From Paraburkholderia sprentiae WSM5005 (GTDB taxonomy: Bacteria > Pseudomonadota > Gammaproteobacteria > Burkholderiales > Burkholderiaceae), in NCBI RefSeq assembly GCF_001865575.2, contig NZ_CP017563.2, positions 744,001-808,000 on the forward strand: a stretch of 64,000 bases of DNA, given 5' to 3'. The translations under genes and the position numbers were made by a program. Numbering within the stretch: the stretch's first letter is position 1; the number at the start of each line of letters is the position of its first letter. The notes under the pieces were generated by a model, which was given only the letters and a program-made list of their open reading frames with translations, did not search any database and was not told the DNA's origin. Below, piece after piece: positions 16,174 through 26,052 of this stretch.

Positions 16174-16289
16174 CGCAGGCGGCGTAAGCTCAACGACATC
16201 AATCAGACCGCCACGATAAAGCCATCATTCCGGCATCGTCGCCTTCGACCCGTGCAGGCGCTGTGCGCACCAACGCAGCGGTGATTCAC

Positions 16290-16768
16290 TCAGGCGTGGC
16301 CGGGAGACACTGGCGTATCGGCTTCGTCAAGCTTCCCCTCATCCCAGGCCACGTCGATCTCCTTGCCGTACTTCACCGCCCGTTTGATATGCGCGCGCAA
16401 ACGCTGCTTTTCTGCTTTCTCGTCCACACCCTGCCAGGCAGGCGACATCGCCGACGATGCAATCGAACTGGCCGCCAGGATACCCGTCTTGTGCAGCAGA
16501 TCCGTCAGTTGCTCGATGCGGTACAGCAGCACCTCATGCTTGCGATCAAACGGCCCGATACCCTCCGATACCAGGGCGCGTGCCGCGCGCTTGGCGTCGT
16601 TTTCAGCGCTCCGGCCAGCTTCGCCAGTTGCTTACAATCGTCGTGTTCAAGACGGATGTGGATCGACTTGTCTCGCATCAGGGCCTCTTCGGTAAGCGGG
16701 ATGTGCAACACCTCTGGTTGCAAATAGTACCAACCCGCAAACCCTTTCTCCATCAGGCTTTCACGCAA
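16290..16768 (-). pseudogene. Frameshifted small DNA-binding-type gene
   Basis: Two overlapping frames make one protein: the first contains MRDKSIHIRLEHDDCKQLAKLAG, a ribbon-helix-helix-like start; the second, entered by a one-base shift near 16620, continues SAENDAKRAARALVSEG, FDRKHEVLLYRIEQL and a charged C-terminus (KAEKQRLRAHIKRAVKYG). Neither half is complete alone. The family is uncertain, perhaps a plasmid- or island-type accessory regulator. The part before the internal ATG (16678) may be the end of another small gene. Confidence 0.5.
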
Positions 16769-16903
16769 GGCCCTGATCTTCGGCGTGAGCTGCTACACTT
16801 TTTCACGACACCACCGCAAACCCAATACCAGCGCTGGTTTTCCGGGTTTTTGAACGCGCTTTGGCGGGTGCGTAATGTGTGTACTCTTCAAGAGGGGATT
16901 TCG

Positions 16904-17074
16904 ATGGCGGACCACGGCGACCAATCGAACAATTTGGAGGCCGCACCGGCCGACCCGCAATACGACGCACATCGCGCTATTGCCGCCGAATGGCTACGGC
17001 GCGCGATCGACGGAATTAAGGAAATGCACGAGAACGAGGACGCCCGCAAGGAAGTCGCGCAAAGGCTATTTTAG
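16904..17074 (+). CDS. Hypothetical small protein (56 aa)
   Basis: ATG 16904 is preceded by AGAGGGG at 16891-16897. The product is acidic and helical (AHRAIAAEWLRRAIDGIKEMHENEDARKEVAQRLF) with no signal or membrane segment. It is the only rightward candidate between 12.3 and 25.4 kb. The function is unknown and the gene call rests on the ribosome-binding site and amphipathic composition. Confidence 0.45.
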   Translation: MADHGDQSNNLEAAPADPQYDAHRAIAAEWLRRAIDGIKEMHENEDARKEVAQRLF

Positions 17075-17149
17075 CCATCTCGTGCTGAACGCCCGATCAA
17101 CGGCGAGTTGCTGGAACCGAGCAACAGCGCCGCAATGCTCCCTGATGCC

Positions 17150-17178
17150 ATAAAGAACAAACCCGGCCGAAGCCGGGT
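17150..17178 (-). terminator. Terminator after the exoprotein-immunity pair
   Basis: On the minus strand ACCCGGC, a TTCG tetraloop and GCCGGGT (17178-17161) are followed by TTGTTCTTTA. It lies 42 bases after the stop of the immunity-type gene at 17221, so the large tpsA and its immunity gene form a closed transcription unit. Confidence 0.75.
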
Positions 17179-17220
17179 CTGTCATTCACGCTCGCTGCTT
17201 GGCAACAGCCGTCAAGGCAA

Positions 17221-17712
17221 CTACCCTCTCACAGGCAGTTCAAACGAGAAACTGGAACCCTCGGTCGTTTTCCCGATGATTTCGGAAGAAGTAATCGTAT
17301 AACTTTCAATGACGCCTTCAGTTACAAATTTCCAGAGCTCGCTTCCGGTTGGCGCAATGCCAACAAACCCCATCTCATCTCGAACAATAAGCGAATCACC
17401 AGCATAGATGAATTCGTGAAACACCAAAGGCATGCGGTAGGAGAAATACTGGGCACCGACCGATAAGTCATAGCCGACCAAACATTCGTTGGCTCCCACA
17501 AGCATACGGTGGCCTACGAGCACGGCCTGCGGCACTAGCCCTATGTTCGCATAGCCAATGTTCAGATGTCCGCCTCCCGGCGTTTGAAAGTATCCCCACG
17601 TATTCGCATCAGAGGTCAACAGCGTTCCCACAACCTTCTCTCCGAAAGCGCCGGCTTCCATGTCACTGCGAGAATCGCAGGGTACCCACTTCAGAATGTC
17701 AAATCCAGTCAT
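17221..17712 (-). CDS. Putative immunity protein for the large TpsA/CdiA-like toxin (163 aa)
   Basis: A soluble, beta-rich protein with many aromatic residues (GGGHLNIGYANIGLV, YFSYRMPLVFHEFIYAG) and no signal peptide. The frame can start at GTG 17718, which overlaps the toxin stop (GTGA), or at ATG 17712, chosen here. This tight coupling to a CdiA-type gene is the hallmark of cdiI. The family is not recognised, as usual for immunity proteins. A terminator follows it. Confidence 0.7.
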   Translation of the reverse strand: MTGFDILKWVPCDSRSDMEAGAFGEKVVGTLLTSDANTWGYFQTPGGGHLNIGYANIGLVPQAVLVGHRMLVGANECLVGYDLSVGAQYFSYRMPLVFHEFIYAGDSLIVRDEMGFVGIAPTGSELWKFVTEGVIESYTITSSEIIGKTTEGSSFSFELPVRG

Positions 17713-17714
17713 GG

Positions 17715-20700
17715 TCACTTAGCCATAATGGTGAGTACTTTCCCATTTAACTCAACAAACTGAATCTTGGAACCCGTACCGGTTACGCCTGGCAAATAGA
17801 ATTCCCGAAGGTTACTACCAGGCACCGTGCCCGGGCCGACAATGGTTGATGGGTCATTGTAGGCTTGGTTAAACAACTGCGTCACTTCAGCACGATTTGC
17901 GGGAGTATCTGCAATTCCGATTCTGCTTGCGTTTCCAGCTGCTCTAGCTGCGTTATATGCGTTCGACGAATCAATATTGCTGTTGAACAGAAAGTCCAAC
18001 TTGCGCCCGTTAGCACCGAACGTCAGTTCACTCGCAGTGCTTGTGGCAACTGATTCGGCGAACGCCGAAGAAGCAAGAGTGCCAAGTCCGAACGTGCCGT
18101 AAAGCTCACCCAGCGCACCAAGCGCCGAATTATTGTATTGGAAATACGGCACGTAATCCGGCATCCCCGGCAGCGAGAAGGTTGCCGCGTTCAGCGCCGT
18201 ATTCCCGATACCCGCGAGCACATCGGTCCCGGCCGCCGACTCCATCGCCGGAACGTCGGCTCCCGAATTGAGTGCATTGCTGACGTTGTTCGCAACCGCC
18301 GTAAGCCATTTCCCGCAGGAGTTGTGCTCGCAGAAATTGTTCAGCGTCTCGTTCTGTGCTGCTGTCACTGCGCCCTGAACATTTAGCCCAAGCGCGCCCG
18401 CGACACTTCCACTAACCAGCGTTTCGACCGCAGCCAGGGCAGCAGGCGAGAGGTTGCCACTGCTGTTAATGATTGGGTTCAATCCGGCCGACACCGCCCC
18501 GCCAACCGCCCCACCTGCGCACCCGGTCCCAAGCGCCGCCGAACTGGCACAACCCAGCGCCGCATGCGCGAGATCGTAGCCAACCGAACCCTGCGCAAGA
18601 ATGGAAGACGGATCCGCACCCGCCGTACCGATCGCATTTGCCCCAACCGCAGCAACGTCGGCGACGACGTTATTCTTCAGCGCCGTCAGAAAGCTGCCGC
18701 CCTGAATCGCCGTCGAAATCCCCGCATTCACGACACTCTGCTCGCCGATCTGCAGCGCCGTGTCGCCAAGATTGGCGAGCGTCACCGCCGGATCGGACGA
18801 CACAATGTTCGTGCCGAGCGAGCTGAACGAATCGAACCCCAGCCCCGCGTCGACGCCCGCGGTAACTACCGCGACCCCCATGGATTCAAGGACTTTCGCA
18901 AAACTGAATGCCTGCCCGCTGTTCAGCTGCGACATCGAACTCGCGAGCATCGCGCCCACAGCCGCTCCGACACCGACCGAGGCAGCGATACTGATGGTGC
19001 TGATCACCACCATCATGAACGCGTTATCGAACGCCGACGGCTGGTACATCACAGTCGTCGTCAGAGTGTCGCTGACGGTGCTTTGCGTGAAGTTGCCACC
19101 CAGCCGGTTCTGCAGACTGGCCAGCAGGGCCTGCGTCCCTGCCGTATCCATGCTGCCGTCCGCATTGACCTGCCGCAGCGCGCCACCAATCTGGTTGATC
19201 GTCTGCGCGTTCAGATCATAGTTTGCGGCCGACATGAAGCCGCCCTGCTGCACGACCGTGCCCGTCGTCTGGGTAATGCTGCCGTCGAGCTCGGTCTGAT
19301 ACTGGTAGATCGTGCCGACGTTCACGGACCGTTCTTCGTTCGTCAGCGTGCCGGTGTTGACCGTCAGGTTCTGCGCGTTGACCGTCCCGGTATTGAGGAT
19401 GCTGTCGGCGTAGTTGAGCGTTACGTTCGTACCGCTGATCTCCCCATCCGCGTTCACTGCCGCATGGTTCTGCGGCAGCAGCACTTCCGGCATCAACGCC
19501 TGCACGGTCGGGCACGCGCCGCTGCCGGTGACCGTGCAGCCCGGCTCGGGCACGGTTTCCTCGACATACCAGAGCATCGGCTCGTTCACGAGCGCCAGCT
19601 GCGCCGCGCTCAGCTGCGTGCCCAGCGCGACATTGTTCTGCTCCGCGTACTGGAGCGCCGCGCCATAAAGCGCCCGCGTGTCCTGGTTGTTAATCGACGC
19701 CTGGCTGACGCTGTCCGTCGCGCTGGTCGTGCTGTAGAAGCTCGCCTTGCCGGTCGCCTGTAGCGCCGCTTGCTCGACCTGCTGCGCCTGGGTGTACGGA
19801 TCGTAGTAGAACTGCGTGGTATCTGGCTGCAGGCTCGCCGGCAGCGCGGCCAGCAGCGCTGCCGGAGACAGGTCACCCGACACCAGCGAGGCGGGATTGT
19901 TGACGAGATACGAAGGCGTTGATGCCGCGCCTCCGGCAACTGTCTGTACTGGCTGGACAATCGGTTTGCCGACCGTCCGCACACCCACCGGCACACCGGC
20001 CGGAACACCCGCCGAACCCGTCACCGAAACCGGCTGGCCGTTCGAGTTCGTGACCTGCCCCGCCGCATTGACGGTCGTGGCCGCGCTGCCAGGCACCGCA
20101 GGCGGCCCAAGCGTGATTACCTGCCCGGAAATCGCGGGAGGCGGTGTGTAGACGTTCGGATTCGTCAGGCCGTTCACCAGTTGCGCACCAGACAGCGCGA
20201 CGGTCTGGCCGATCACATTGCCAGTGTTGCCCAGGTTCGGCGCATTCACCGAAAGCGTGTTACCTGCCTGAATCGTGGCCGGCACGAAGTCGGGCAGGCC
20301 TACTGCGGACGGCAGCCCCGCGGGGTCCTGAATGTCGGCCGACGAATACGCGCTGCCATACAGCGTCGCACATCGCGCCGGGTTCCCCGCACAGCCCCAC
20401 GTATTGCTCACCAGGTTCGCATGCCAGTACGCATTCAGGTACTGGTTGTTACTTGATGCGCTGCTGGCCGCACTGATCGTCACGTTGTTCAGCGCGGTAA
20501 CGAGACTGCCGCTGTTGCTGAATACCCCCGCCTGCAGATTGACGTCGTGGTTGGCAGCGATCGTCGCAGGGTTGGCCGACTGCACATCGACGTATGCCTC
20601 GCAGTCCTGGCCGCAACCCGCGAACGGCGTCGAGCTGCCGTAGTTCTGATGAACCTGCGCGGGTGCCGCGATCGTGTTCGTGAGCGTCGCCGCATTGATA

Positions 20701-23700
20701 TTGACGTCATTGCCCGCATCAATGGCACCGGAGGTATTCGTTACGCTCCCGGCTTGGGTCGGGGACGTCGCCGTGGTGCCCGCACCACCGATTACCACGT
20801 TATGAGCCGCCACCAGATTGCCGTACGTATTGTTGACGGTACCGGCGGCGATCACGATGTCGTGGCCCGCCGTGACGTTGCTGTTGATCTGCTGGTACGC
20901 GTATGTCTGCGAATTCGGATTCGAAGTCGAGGCCGCTGTGCAACCGGTAAACCCAGATGCGCAACCCGACACGGTCGTCATCGTGCCGGTATTCGTACCC
21001 TGGTTCGTCAAGCTATTCGCTGTGATACTGACGTCGTTGCTGGCCGCGAGCGTGCCGGCATTCGTCAGATCGCCGCCCGACAGGCTCAGGTTATGACCCG
21101 CGACGATCTGCCCGGCGGCGCCCTGGACGGTAGCAGAGGAGGACGTAGAGAGCGGGAGCACCGTTCCGGGTGCGGCAAGCGTGATGCCGGATGGATCGAT
21201 ACAGTCGCCCGCCATGCCGAACGGACAGCCGTTCAGACCATTCGGGCCGTTGAAAGTGTTCCACAGCGATATCGTCGACGGCGCCTGCGCCAGGAAGCTG
21301 TTGATCGAGGCCACGCCAATCGTATCGGTCACTGTCGAGGTGGACACCGAACTGCCGTTGTTCAGCGACTGGACGTTGATACTGGCGTCGTTGCCGGCAC
21401 TGACCGTTCCGCCCTGATTGTTCAGGCTCGCCGCGCTGATGCTGACGTTGTGGCCTGCAGCGATGATGGATGTACCGCCTGCGGTGCCTCCCGTGGTCGT
21501 GGTCGTCTCGATCGCCGTGGGTAACGCGACGGTAATCGTCGAGATGGCCTGCGAAGCATTGTCCGCGGTCTTGACGAACCAGAGATTCTGGATGATCGGA
21601 GTGCCGTTGTTGTCGGTACCCGTGACCGTCGGAACTTCCACGAACGTGACCGTGTTGCCGTTCGTGACGGGCGGGCTGACATTGCTCGACCGCCATCCCG
21701 ATTTCGGTCCCAGAATCGCGTCAATCGACGTCGGATCGGCGACGCCGTCGACCGAAAGCGCGTCAGCCAGCGTGACCTGATTTTTTCCCAGACCGTAGAC
21801 ATTGCAGCAGAAGCGGTTGCCGTTGCTCCCCCACGAGACTGCCTCGTCGATCGTATCGGAGCCGACGATAAGCCCCATGGCAAGCCCGGGGTTGTCCACT
21901 GTCGTGGTGGTCGTAGTCGTCGTGCCGGTTCCCGCCGACGAATTGATGACATCAGCTGCCGTGATCGCCAGGTCGTTGGTCGCCGTTAGCGTGCCGCCAG
22001 CATTGGTGAGATTTCCGGACAGATTGACGTTGATGTTGCCACCGCCGGCGACGCTGCCGCTATTGCCGGCCTGCGTCACGCCGTTCGAGTTGTCATAGGT
22101 CGATCCGCTGATGTTCAATGTGTTGACCGCTTCGACTGTCCCCGCATTGGTGCCCGAGCCGTTCAGCGTGAACGCGTCGTTCGCCTGCACGGTGGCGCCT
22201 GCCTGATTCGCAAGCGAGCCGTTGATGGTCAGATTGTTGGCGGTAACGGTTCCGGTGTTCGACACCGCGCCATCGAGGCTCAGCGTGCCGGCGCCCTGAT
22301 TGATCGCGCCGGTGTTGTTGATGCCCTGCGCCGCGGTTACCGCTACTGCCGTGCCGGGTAGTGTCCATGTCCCCGAGTTGTTGACGGACTGTACGGCCAG
22401 ATTGAACGCGTTACCGCCGTTGAGTGTGCCGAAGGACGCCGCTGATGGGTCGATCGCCATGTTCGGCAGATTCACCGTCAGGTTGTTCTGCGCGAGGATC
22501 TGGCCGCTGATATTAGTGAAGTCGCCGTTGCCGCCATTGACGTTGACCGTCACGTCGCCGACCGGAGAGGTCTGGTTATTGACGTCACCGGCAAAGATCA
22601 ATCCGTTGCTGTTGTTAAGTGAATTCGTTGTCAGCGTCAGTGCATTCGTCGCGAGCAGGCCGCCTGTATTGGTCGTGCTGCCCGAAACGTTCAGCGTGTT
22701 CGTCGGACCGTAGATCGACCCGCTGTTGCTCAGGTCGGTTGCGTTGACCGTCATCGTCTGCAGCGACGACAGCGAACCCTGATTCGTTACCGTCGTGCCC
22801 GACACGGTCAGGTTGCCCGCCGCCATCTGCTTGCCGACGTTCGTCACCGTCCCGCCGGCGAGCGTTGCGTCACCCTGATACGCAGCGGTGCCACCTGTCG
22901 TGACGCTGTTCGTTCCTGTCGCGTTGTAGGTACCGCCGATTACCGCATTGGCGGTCGTCACGTTCGCGCCGGAAAGCGTCGCGTTGCCGTTGACGGTGAG
23001 CGCCGGAGCATTGGCGTCGAATGCCGCGTTCAACTGGCCAGCTGAAGTGTCGAGACTGTTCTGCGCGACAGCCGTCAGGTTGCCGCCTACCGACAACCCT
23101 TGCGTCGTGATGTCCGTTCCGGTCAGCGCCGCATCGCCCGAGACGGTGGTCTGAGCGTTCAGCGCAAGGCTTTGTCCCGCGTTCAGCTTCGCATTGCCTG
23201 CAGCCTGCACCGCTGACGACGCGGTGAGTTTGCCGCCTTGAGCATTGATGTTCAGGTTGCCGAGCGTCTGGATGCCGCCGGTACCGATGACATCGGTACC
23301 GGCGGTCACGATCATGTCACCCCCCGAGAGCGCATTGCCGTTGAGCGTCGCGCTGCCGTTGGTCGCCGTCAAGGTTTCGGTGCCGACCGCAGTGGTTGCG
23401 CCAACCGACAGGTTCCGTGCCGCCGTCGCGGCCACGTTGTGACCGGTCTGAATCGCACCGCCCAGCGACAGGTCACGGCCGGCCGTCAGTGTGGTGTCGT
23501 TGGCCACGCTGAGGGCGACGCCCTGTGTGCCACTGCCCGTTAGGTCGCGCCCGGCGCTCACTGTCGCGTTGCCGGTGCCGTCGACTTCGAGGCCACCATC
23601 AAGGGTCACGTCGCGCGTTGCCGTGATCACGCTGCTCTGGCCGCTATGAACGAGGCCCGCCACCGAGACATCCTGTCCGGCAGTCACGGAAAGTTCGCCG

Positions 23701-25406
23701 GGGGTCGCTAGCGCACCGCTGATCGTGACGCTCCCGGCATCTGCTACCAGCGTCGCATTGCCCTGACTGGAAACCGTGCCGCCAAGACTTACGCCTTGCT
23801 GACCGGTCACGGCCAGTCGACCGTCCGTGACAACTGCCCCGGTGGTCGTTGCCGTGCCTGTCTGTGCCGTGAGCGAAACGTCACCGACACCCTGGACCGA
23901 ACCATTGACGGTTGCGTTCCGGCCGCCGGTGAGCGCCACGGTACTACCGCCCTGCACTGCCCCGTTGACAGTCAGATCCTGGCCCGCTACGGCCGTGATG
24001 GAGCCTGGCGCCGCGATGGCCGAATTGAGCGTCAGATTGCCGTTGGTCGCTTCGAGGTCGAGCGAACTGGCGGACACCGAGCCCAACGACATCGAGCCCC
24101 CTGCGATAAGGGTCGCACTACCATTGGCCGCCACTGACGATGAGTTCAGGTTTCCGCCTGCCTTCAGCGATACATTCTGTCCGGCCGAGACGGGACCTGT
24201 CGCATTGATATCGCCATTCGCCGTGACCGTGTAGTTCTGATTGGCGAGACCATTGCCCGACACCGTCGTGGTGCCCGCGCTCGTGAGATTGACGTTCTGG
24301 TTCGCGAACGTCGAGCCGACATTGATATCGCCAGTCGAGCTGACGACCACATTGCCAGCGGTCGCCGTGAGCGCGCCCTGCGTATTCACACCCATGCCGG
24401 CCGCAGTCGACACGATGAACACCTGCCCGCTCGTGACCGAACCGAACTGGTTCGCGTCGATGGCAACACCGCCGTTGCCGATCGCAGCGGCCGTATTGAC
24501 GGAGCCGTTCGATGCCGTGCCGTAGCTGGTGCCGTTGGAATCCGTCGCGGTCGGCGTGACGAGCTGATTACCAGCGATGAGGTTGACGCGCCGGTCTGCC
24601 TGCAGCGGCGCGTTGACGGAAACCGTCTGGCCGATAAGATCGATGTTGCCCACGGTGCCCGCAATACCGGCGCCGGGTCCGTTCACCCCTGGCGGCCCAT
24701 TGATCGAAATGTTGCCCGAATTCACGCTATATGCGAGCGCGCCGGCGTTCGCGAAATCCGTCGACGTACCGCCTACGCCGGTCAGGAACTGCACCGTGCC
24801 GGTAGCCAGCACCAGTCCAGGCATGTTCGTTAGCGCCATGCCGTTGACTGAAATACCATTGGGGTTGCTTATGATCACCGTTGCTGGATTGCCAAAAACC
24901 TCCAATGGCCCCAGTAAGGAAGAGGCCGGTCCCGTAGACGTGACCTGGTTGATGATCGTCGTGGCCGTACGGCCCGCGAGATTCGGGTTCGCGCCGAGTG
25001 TGCCACCGAGCAGCGGCGTTCCACCGATCAGGCTGTTGTTCAGCACGAGACCCTGACTGTCGATGTTGAACGACTGGTAGCTGTTCAAACTCAACCCGTT
25101 CGAGTTCGGCGCTGTGATATTGACAACGGGGACCCCGGTGCTCGTCTGCGTGATGGTCGGCTGGAACGGGAGCGGGGCACGCGGATCGACGATCGGTGCT
25201 GCCTGCGCGGTCGCCTCGGCCAGCAGCAAAGCGGGCGCGAAATACATGACGAACGCCATGATCCACGCCGTCACGCGCATCCAACGCGGACGCGGCGAGC
25301 CGTCGGCACAGGATGACACAGCGAAACGGCGCTCAATCAATGCGCCGAAGCGCGCAAGATCGCGTTGCAACAAGCGCGCTGCAAGAAGGCGAGAGCTGAT
25401 CCCCAT
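17715..25406 (-). CDS. Large CdiA/FhaB-type TpsA exoprotein with variable C-terminal domain (2,563 aa)
   Basis: ATG 25406 starts an extended signal region (MGISSRLLAARLLQRDLARF, hydrophobic core about residues 46-66, cleavage near TAQA). The TPS secretion domain (about 80-320) has VNQVTSTGPASSLLG-like and NPNG motifs (VIISNPNGISVNG). A very long beta-helix of about 20-residue repeats follows, with a Cys-containing insertion near residue 1250 and a YNYD-less linker about 1700-1950. Near residue 2350 comes the junction motif AAQNETLNNF, followed by 212 variable residues (TFGANGRKLDFLFNSN ... GTGSKIQFVELNGKVLTIMAK), the presumed toxin. This layout is that of contact-dependent inhibition proteins. 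No tpsB is next to it. The promoter must lie in the AT-richer 25.4-26.0 kb gap. Confidence 0.92.
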   Translation of the reverse strand: MGISSRLLAARLLQRDLARFGALIERRFAVSSCADGSPRPRWMRVTAWIMAFVMYFAPALLLAEATAQAAPIVDPRAPLPFQPTITQTSTGVPVVNITAPNSNGLSLNSYQSFNIDSQGLVLNNSLIGGTPLLGGTLGANPNLAGRTATTIINQVTSTGPASSLLGPLEVFGNPATVIISNPNGISVNGMALTNMPGLVLATGTVQFLTGVGGTSTDFANAGALAYSVNSGNISINGPPGVNGPGAGIAGTVGNIDLIGQTVSVNAPLQADRRVNLIAGNQLVTPTATDSNGTSYGTASNGSVNTAAAIGNGGVAIDANQFGSVTSGQVFIVSTAAGMGVNTQGALTATAGNVVVSSTGDINVGSTFANQNVNLTSAGTTTVSGNGLANQNYTVTANGDINATGPVSAGQNVSLKAGGNLNSSSVAANGSATLIAGGSMSLGSVSASSLDLEATNGNLTLNSAIAAPGSITAVAGQDLTVNGAVQGGSTVALTGGRNATVNGSVQGVGDVSLTAQTGTATTTGAVVTDGRLAVTGQQGVSLGGTVSSQGNATLVADAGSVTISGALATPGELSVTAGQDVSVAGLVHSGQSSVITATRDVTLDGGLEVDGTGNATVSAGRDLTGSGTQGVALSVANDTTLTAGRDLSLGGAIQTGHNVAATAARNLSVGATTAVGTETLTATNGSATLNGNALSGGDMIVTAGTDVIGTGGIQTLGNLNINAQGGKLTASSAVQAAGNAKLNAGQSLALNAQTTVSGDAALTGTDITTQGLSVGGNLTAVAQNSLDTSAGQLNAAFDANAPALTVNGNATLSGANVTTANAVIGGTYNATGTNSVTTGGTAAYQGDATLAGGTVTNVGKQMAAGNLTVSGTTVTNQGSLSSLQTMTVNATDLSNSGSIYGPTNTLNVSGSTTNTGGLLATNALTLTTNSLNNSNGLIFAGDVNNQTSPVGDVTVNVNGGNGDFTNISGQILAQNNLTVNLPNMAIDPSAASFGTLNGGNAFNLAVQSVNNSGTWTLPGTAVAVTAAQGINNTGAINQGAGTLSLDGAVSNTGTVTANNLTINGSLANQAGATVQANDAFTLNGSGTNAGTVEAVNTLNISGSTYDNSNGVTQAGNSGSVAGGGNINVNLSGNLTNAGGTLTATNDLAITAADVINSSAGTGTTTTTTTTVDNPGLAMGLIVGSDTIDEAVSWGSNGNRFCCNVYGLGKNQVTLADALSVDGVADPTSIDAILGPKSGWRSSNVSPPVTNGNTVTFVEVPTVTGTDNNGTPIIQNLWFVKTADNASQAISTITVALPTAIETTTTTGGTAGGTSIIAAGHNVSISAASLNNQGGTVSAGNDASINVQSLNNGSSVSTSTVTDTIGVASINSFLAQAPSTISLWNTFNGPNGLNGCPFGMAGDCIDPSGITLAAPGTVLPLSTSSSATVQGAAGQIVAGHNLSLSGGDLTNAGTLAASNDVSITANSLTNQGTNTGTMTTVSGCASGFTGCTAASTSNPNSQTYAYQQINSNVTAGHDIVIAAGTVNNTYGNLVAAHNVVIGGAGTTATSPTQAGSVTNTSGAIDAGNDVNINAATLTNTIAAPAQVHQNYGSSTPFAGCGQDCEAYVDVQSANPATIAANHDVNLQAGVFSNSGSLVTALNNVTISAASSASSNNQYLNAYWHANLVSNTWGCAGNPARCATLYGSAYSSADIQDPAGLPSAVGLPDFVPATIQAGNTLSVNAPNLGNTGNVIGQTVALSGAQLVNGLTNPNVYTPPPAISGQVITLGPPAVPGSAATTVNAAGQVTNSNGQPVSVTGSAGVPAGVPVGVRTVGKPIVQPVQTVAGGAASTPSYLVNNPASLVSGDLSPAALLAALPASLQPDTTQFYYDPYTQAQQVEQAALQATGKASFYSTTSATDSVSQASINNQDTRALYGAALQYAEQNNVALGTQLSAAQLALVNEPMLWYVEETVPEPGCTVTGSGACPTVQALMPEVLLPQNHAAVNADGEISGTNVTLNYADSILNTGTVNAQNLTVNTGTLTNEERSVNVGTIYQYQTELDGSITQTTGTVVQQGGFMSAANYDLNAQTINQIGGALRQVNADGSMDTAGTQALLASLQNRLGGNFTQSTVSDTLTTTVMYQPSAFDNAFMMVVISTISIAASVGVGAAVGAMLASSMSQLNSGQAFSFAKVLESMGVAVVTAGVDAGLGFDSFSSLGTNIVSSDPAVTLANLGDTALQIGEQSVVNAGISTAIQGGSFLTALKNNVVADVAAVGANAIGTAGADPSSILAQGSVGYDLAHAALGCASSAALGTGCAGGAVGGAVSAGLNPIINSSGNLSPAALAAVETLVSGSVAGALGLNVQGAVTAAQNETLNNFCEHNSCGKWLTAVANNVSNALNSGADVPAMESAAGTDVLAGIGNTALNAATFSLPGMPDYVPYFQYNNSALGALGELYGTFGLGTLASSAFAESVATSTASELTFGANGRKLDFLFNSNIDSSNAYNAARAAGNASRIGIADTPANRAEVTQLFNQAYNDPSTIVGPGTVPGSNLREFYLPGVTGTGSKIQFVELNGKVLTIMAK

Positions 25407-26052
25407 ATTCGCTTCTAATTCGTAGTCGTTTCTGGATTTAGATCTGGATTTTCTGATTACAGCGTCCGACTCCCTTGAACATCGCACCGAATCATGTCGA
25501 GGCCGAAATTATCATGGCGTTGCTGCGATGGGAATAGCGCAATCCTGGAATTAACGATTGTTCACATATCATGCGCAAGCAAATAATTGTTAATTCGATG
25601 CGAGTGAATTTGATACTTGAATTGAATTGACCGACAAGCCGCACAGCTTTACCAGAAACGCGTGGTCTCACAAAGATTCAGAATCCATGTTCGAAGTGCG
25701 CCATGTTTAAAATGTTTTAAATCAGTCTCGTGGCATATCAAACTGCCCTATGCCGATTCGTTCTTGAGCGATCGGTTTAGCAGGGATATCCGAGTTGAAC
25801 ATCGGCAGTGAAAAACAGACAGGCGAAGTGATGACTATCGAACCGGAGCGAGCAGTATCACAAGTCGCACTATATGCCGCTTGTTCCGATTCTCGTTAAA
25901 CGTGCTGGACTTTACGCCGATAAGTGCTATCACAGTACACAGAAGACGTGACTGACACTGCACACCGCAGCACACCCGCTAGCTTCTGTCGCTCGTGCGA
26001 GGGGGTTTCAAGCCGGTGGTCTTTGCATAACGACTGGTTACTGAGCACACGC
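25407..26052. other. AT-richer intergenic region upstream of the large tpsA
   Basis: About 645 bases with markedly lower GC (25500-25760 especially) and no convincing gene. It separates the leftward exoprotein gene from the rightward VOC gene and should contain both promoters. Repeated GAATT/AATTC words occur around 25600-25630 but no defined operator was recognised. Confidence 0.5.

Noticed and set aside
17800..25200. Tandem repeats in the exoprotein gene as a possible CRISPR or satellite array
   Set aside because: The repetition is at protein level (beta-helix turns), with variable nucleotides and no constant spacing of identical repeats.
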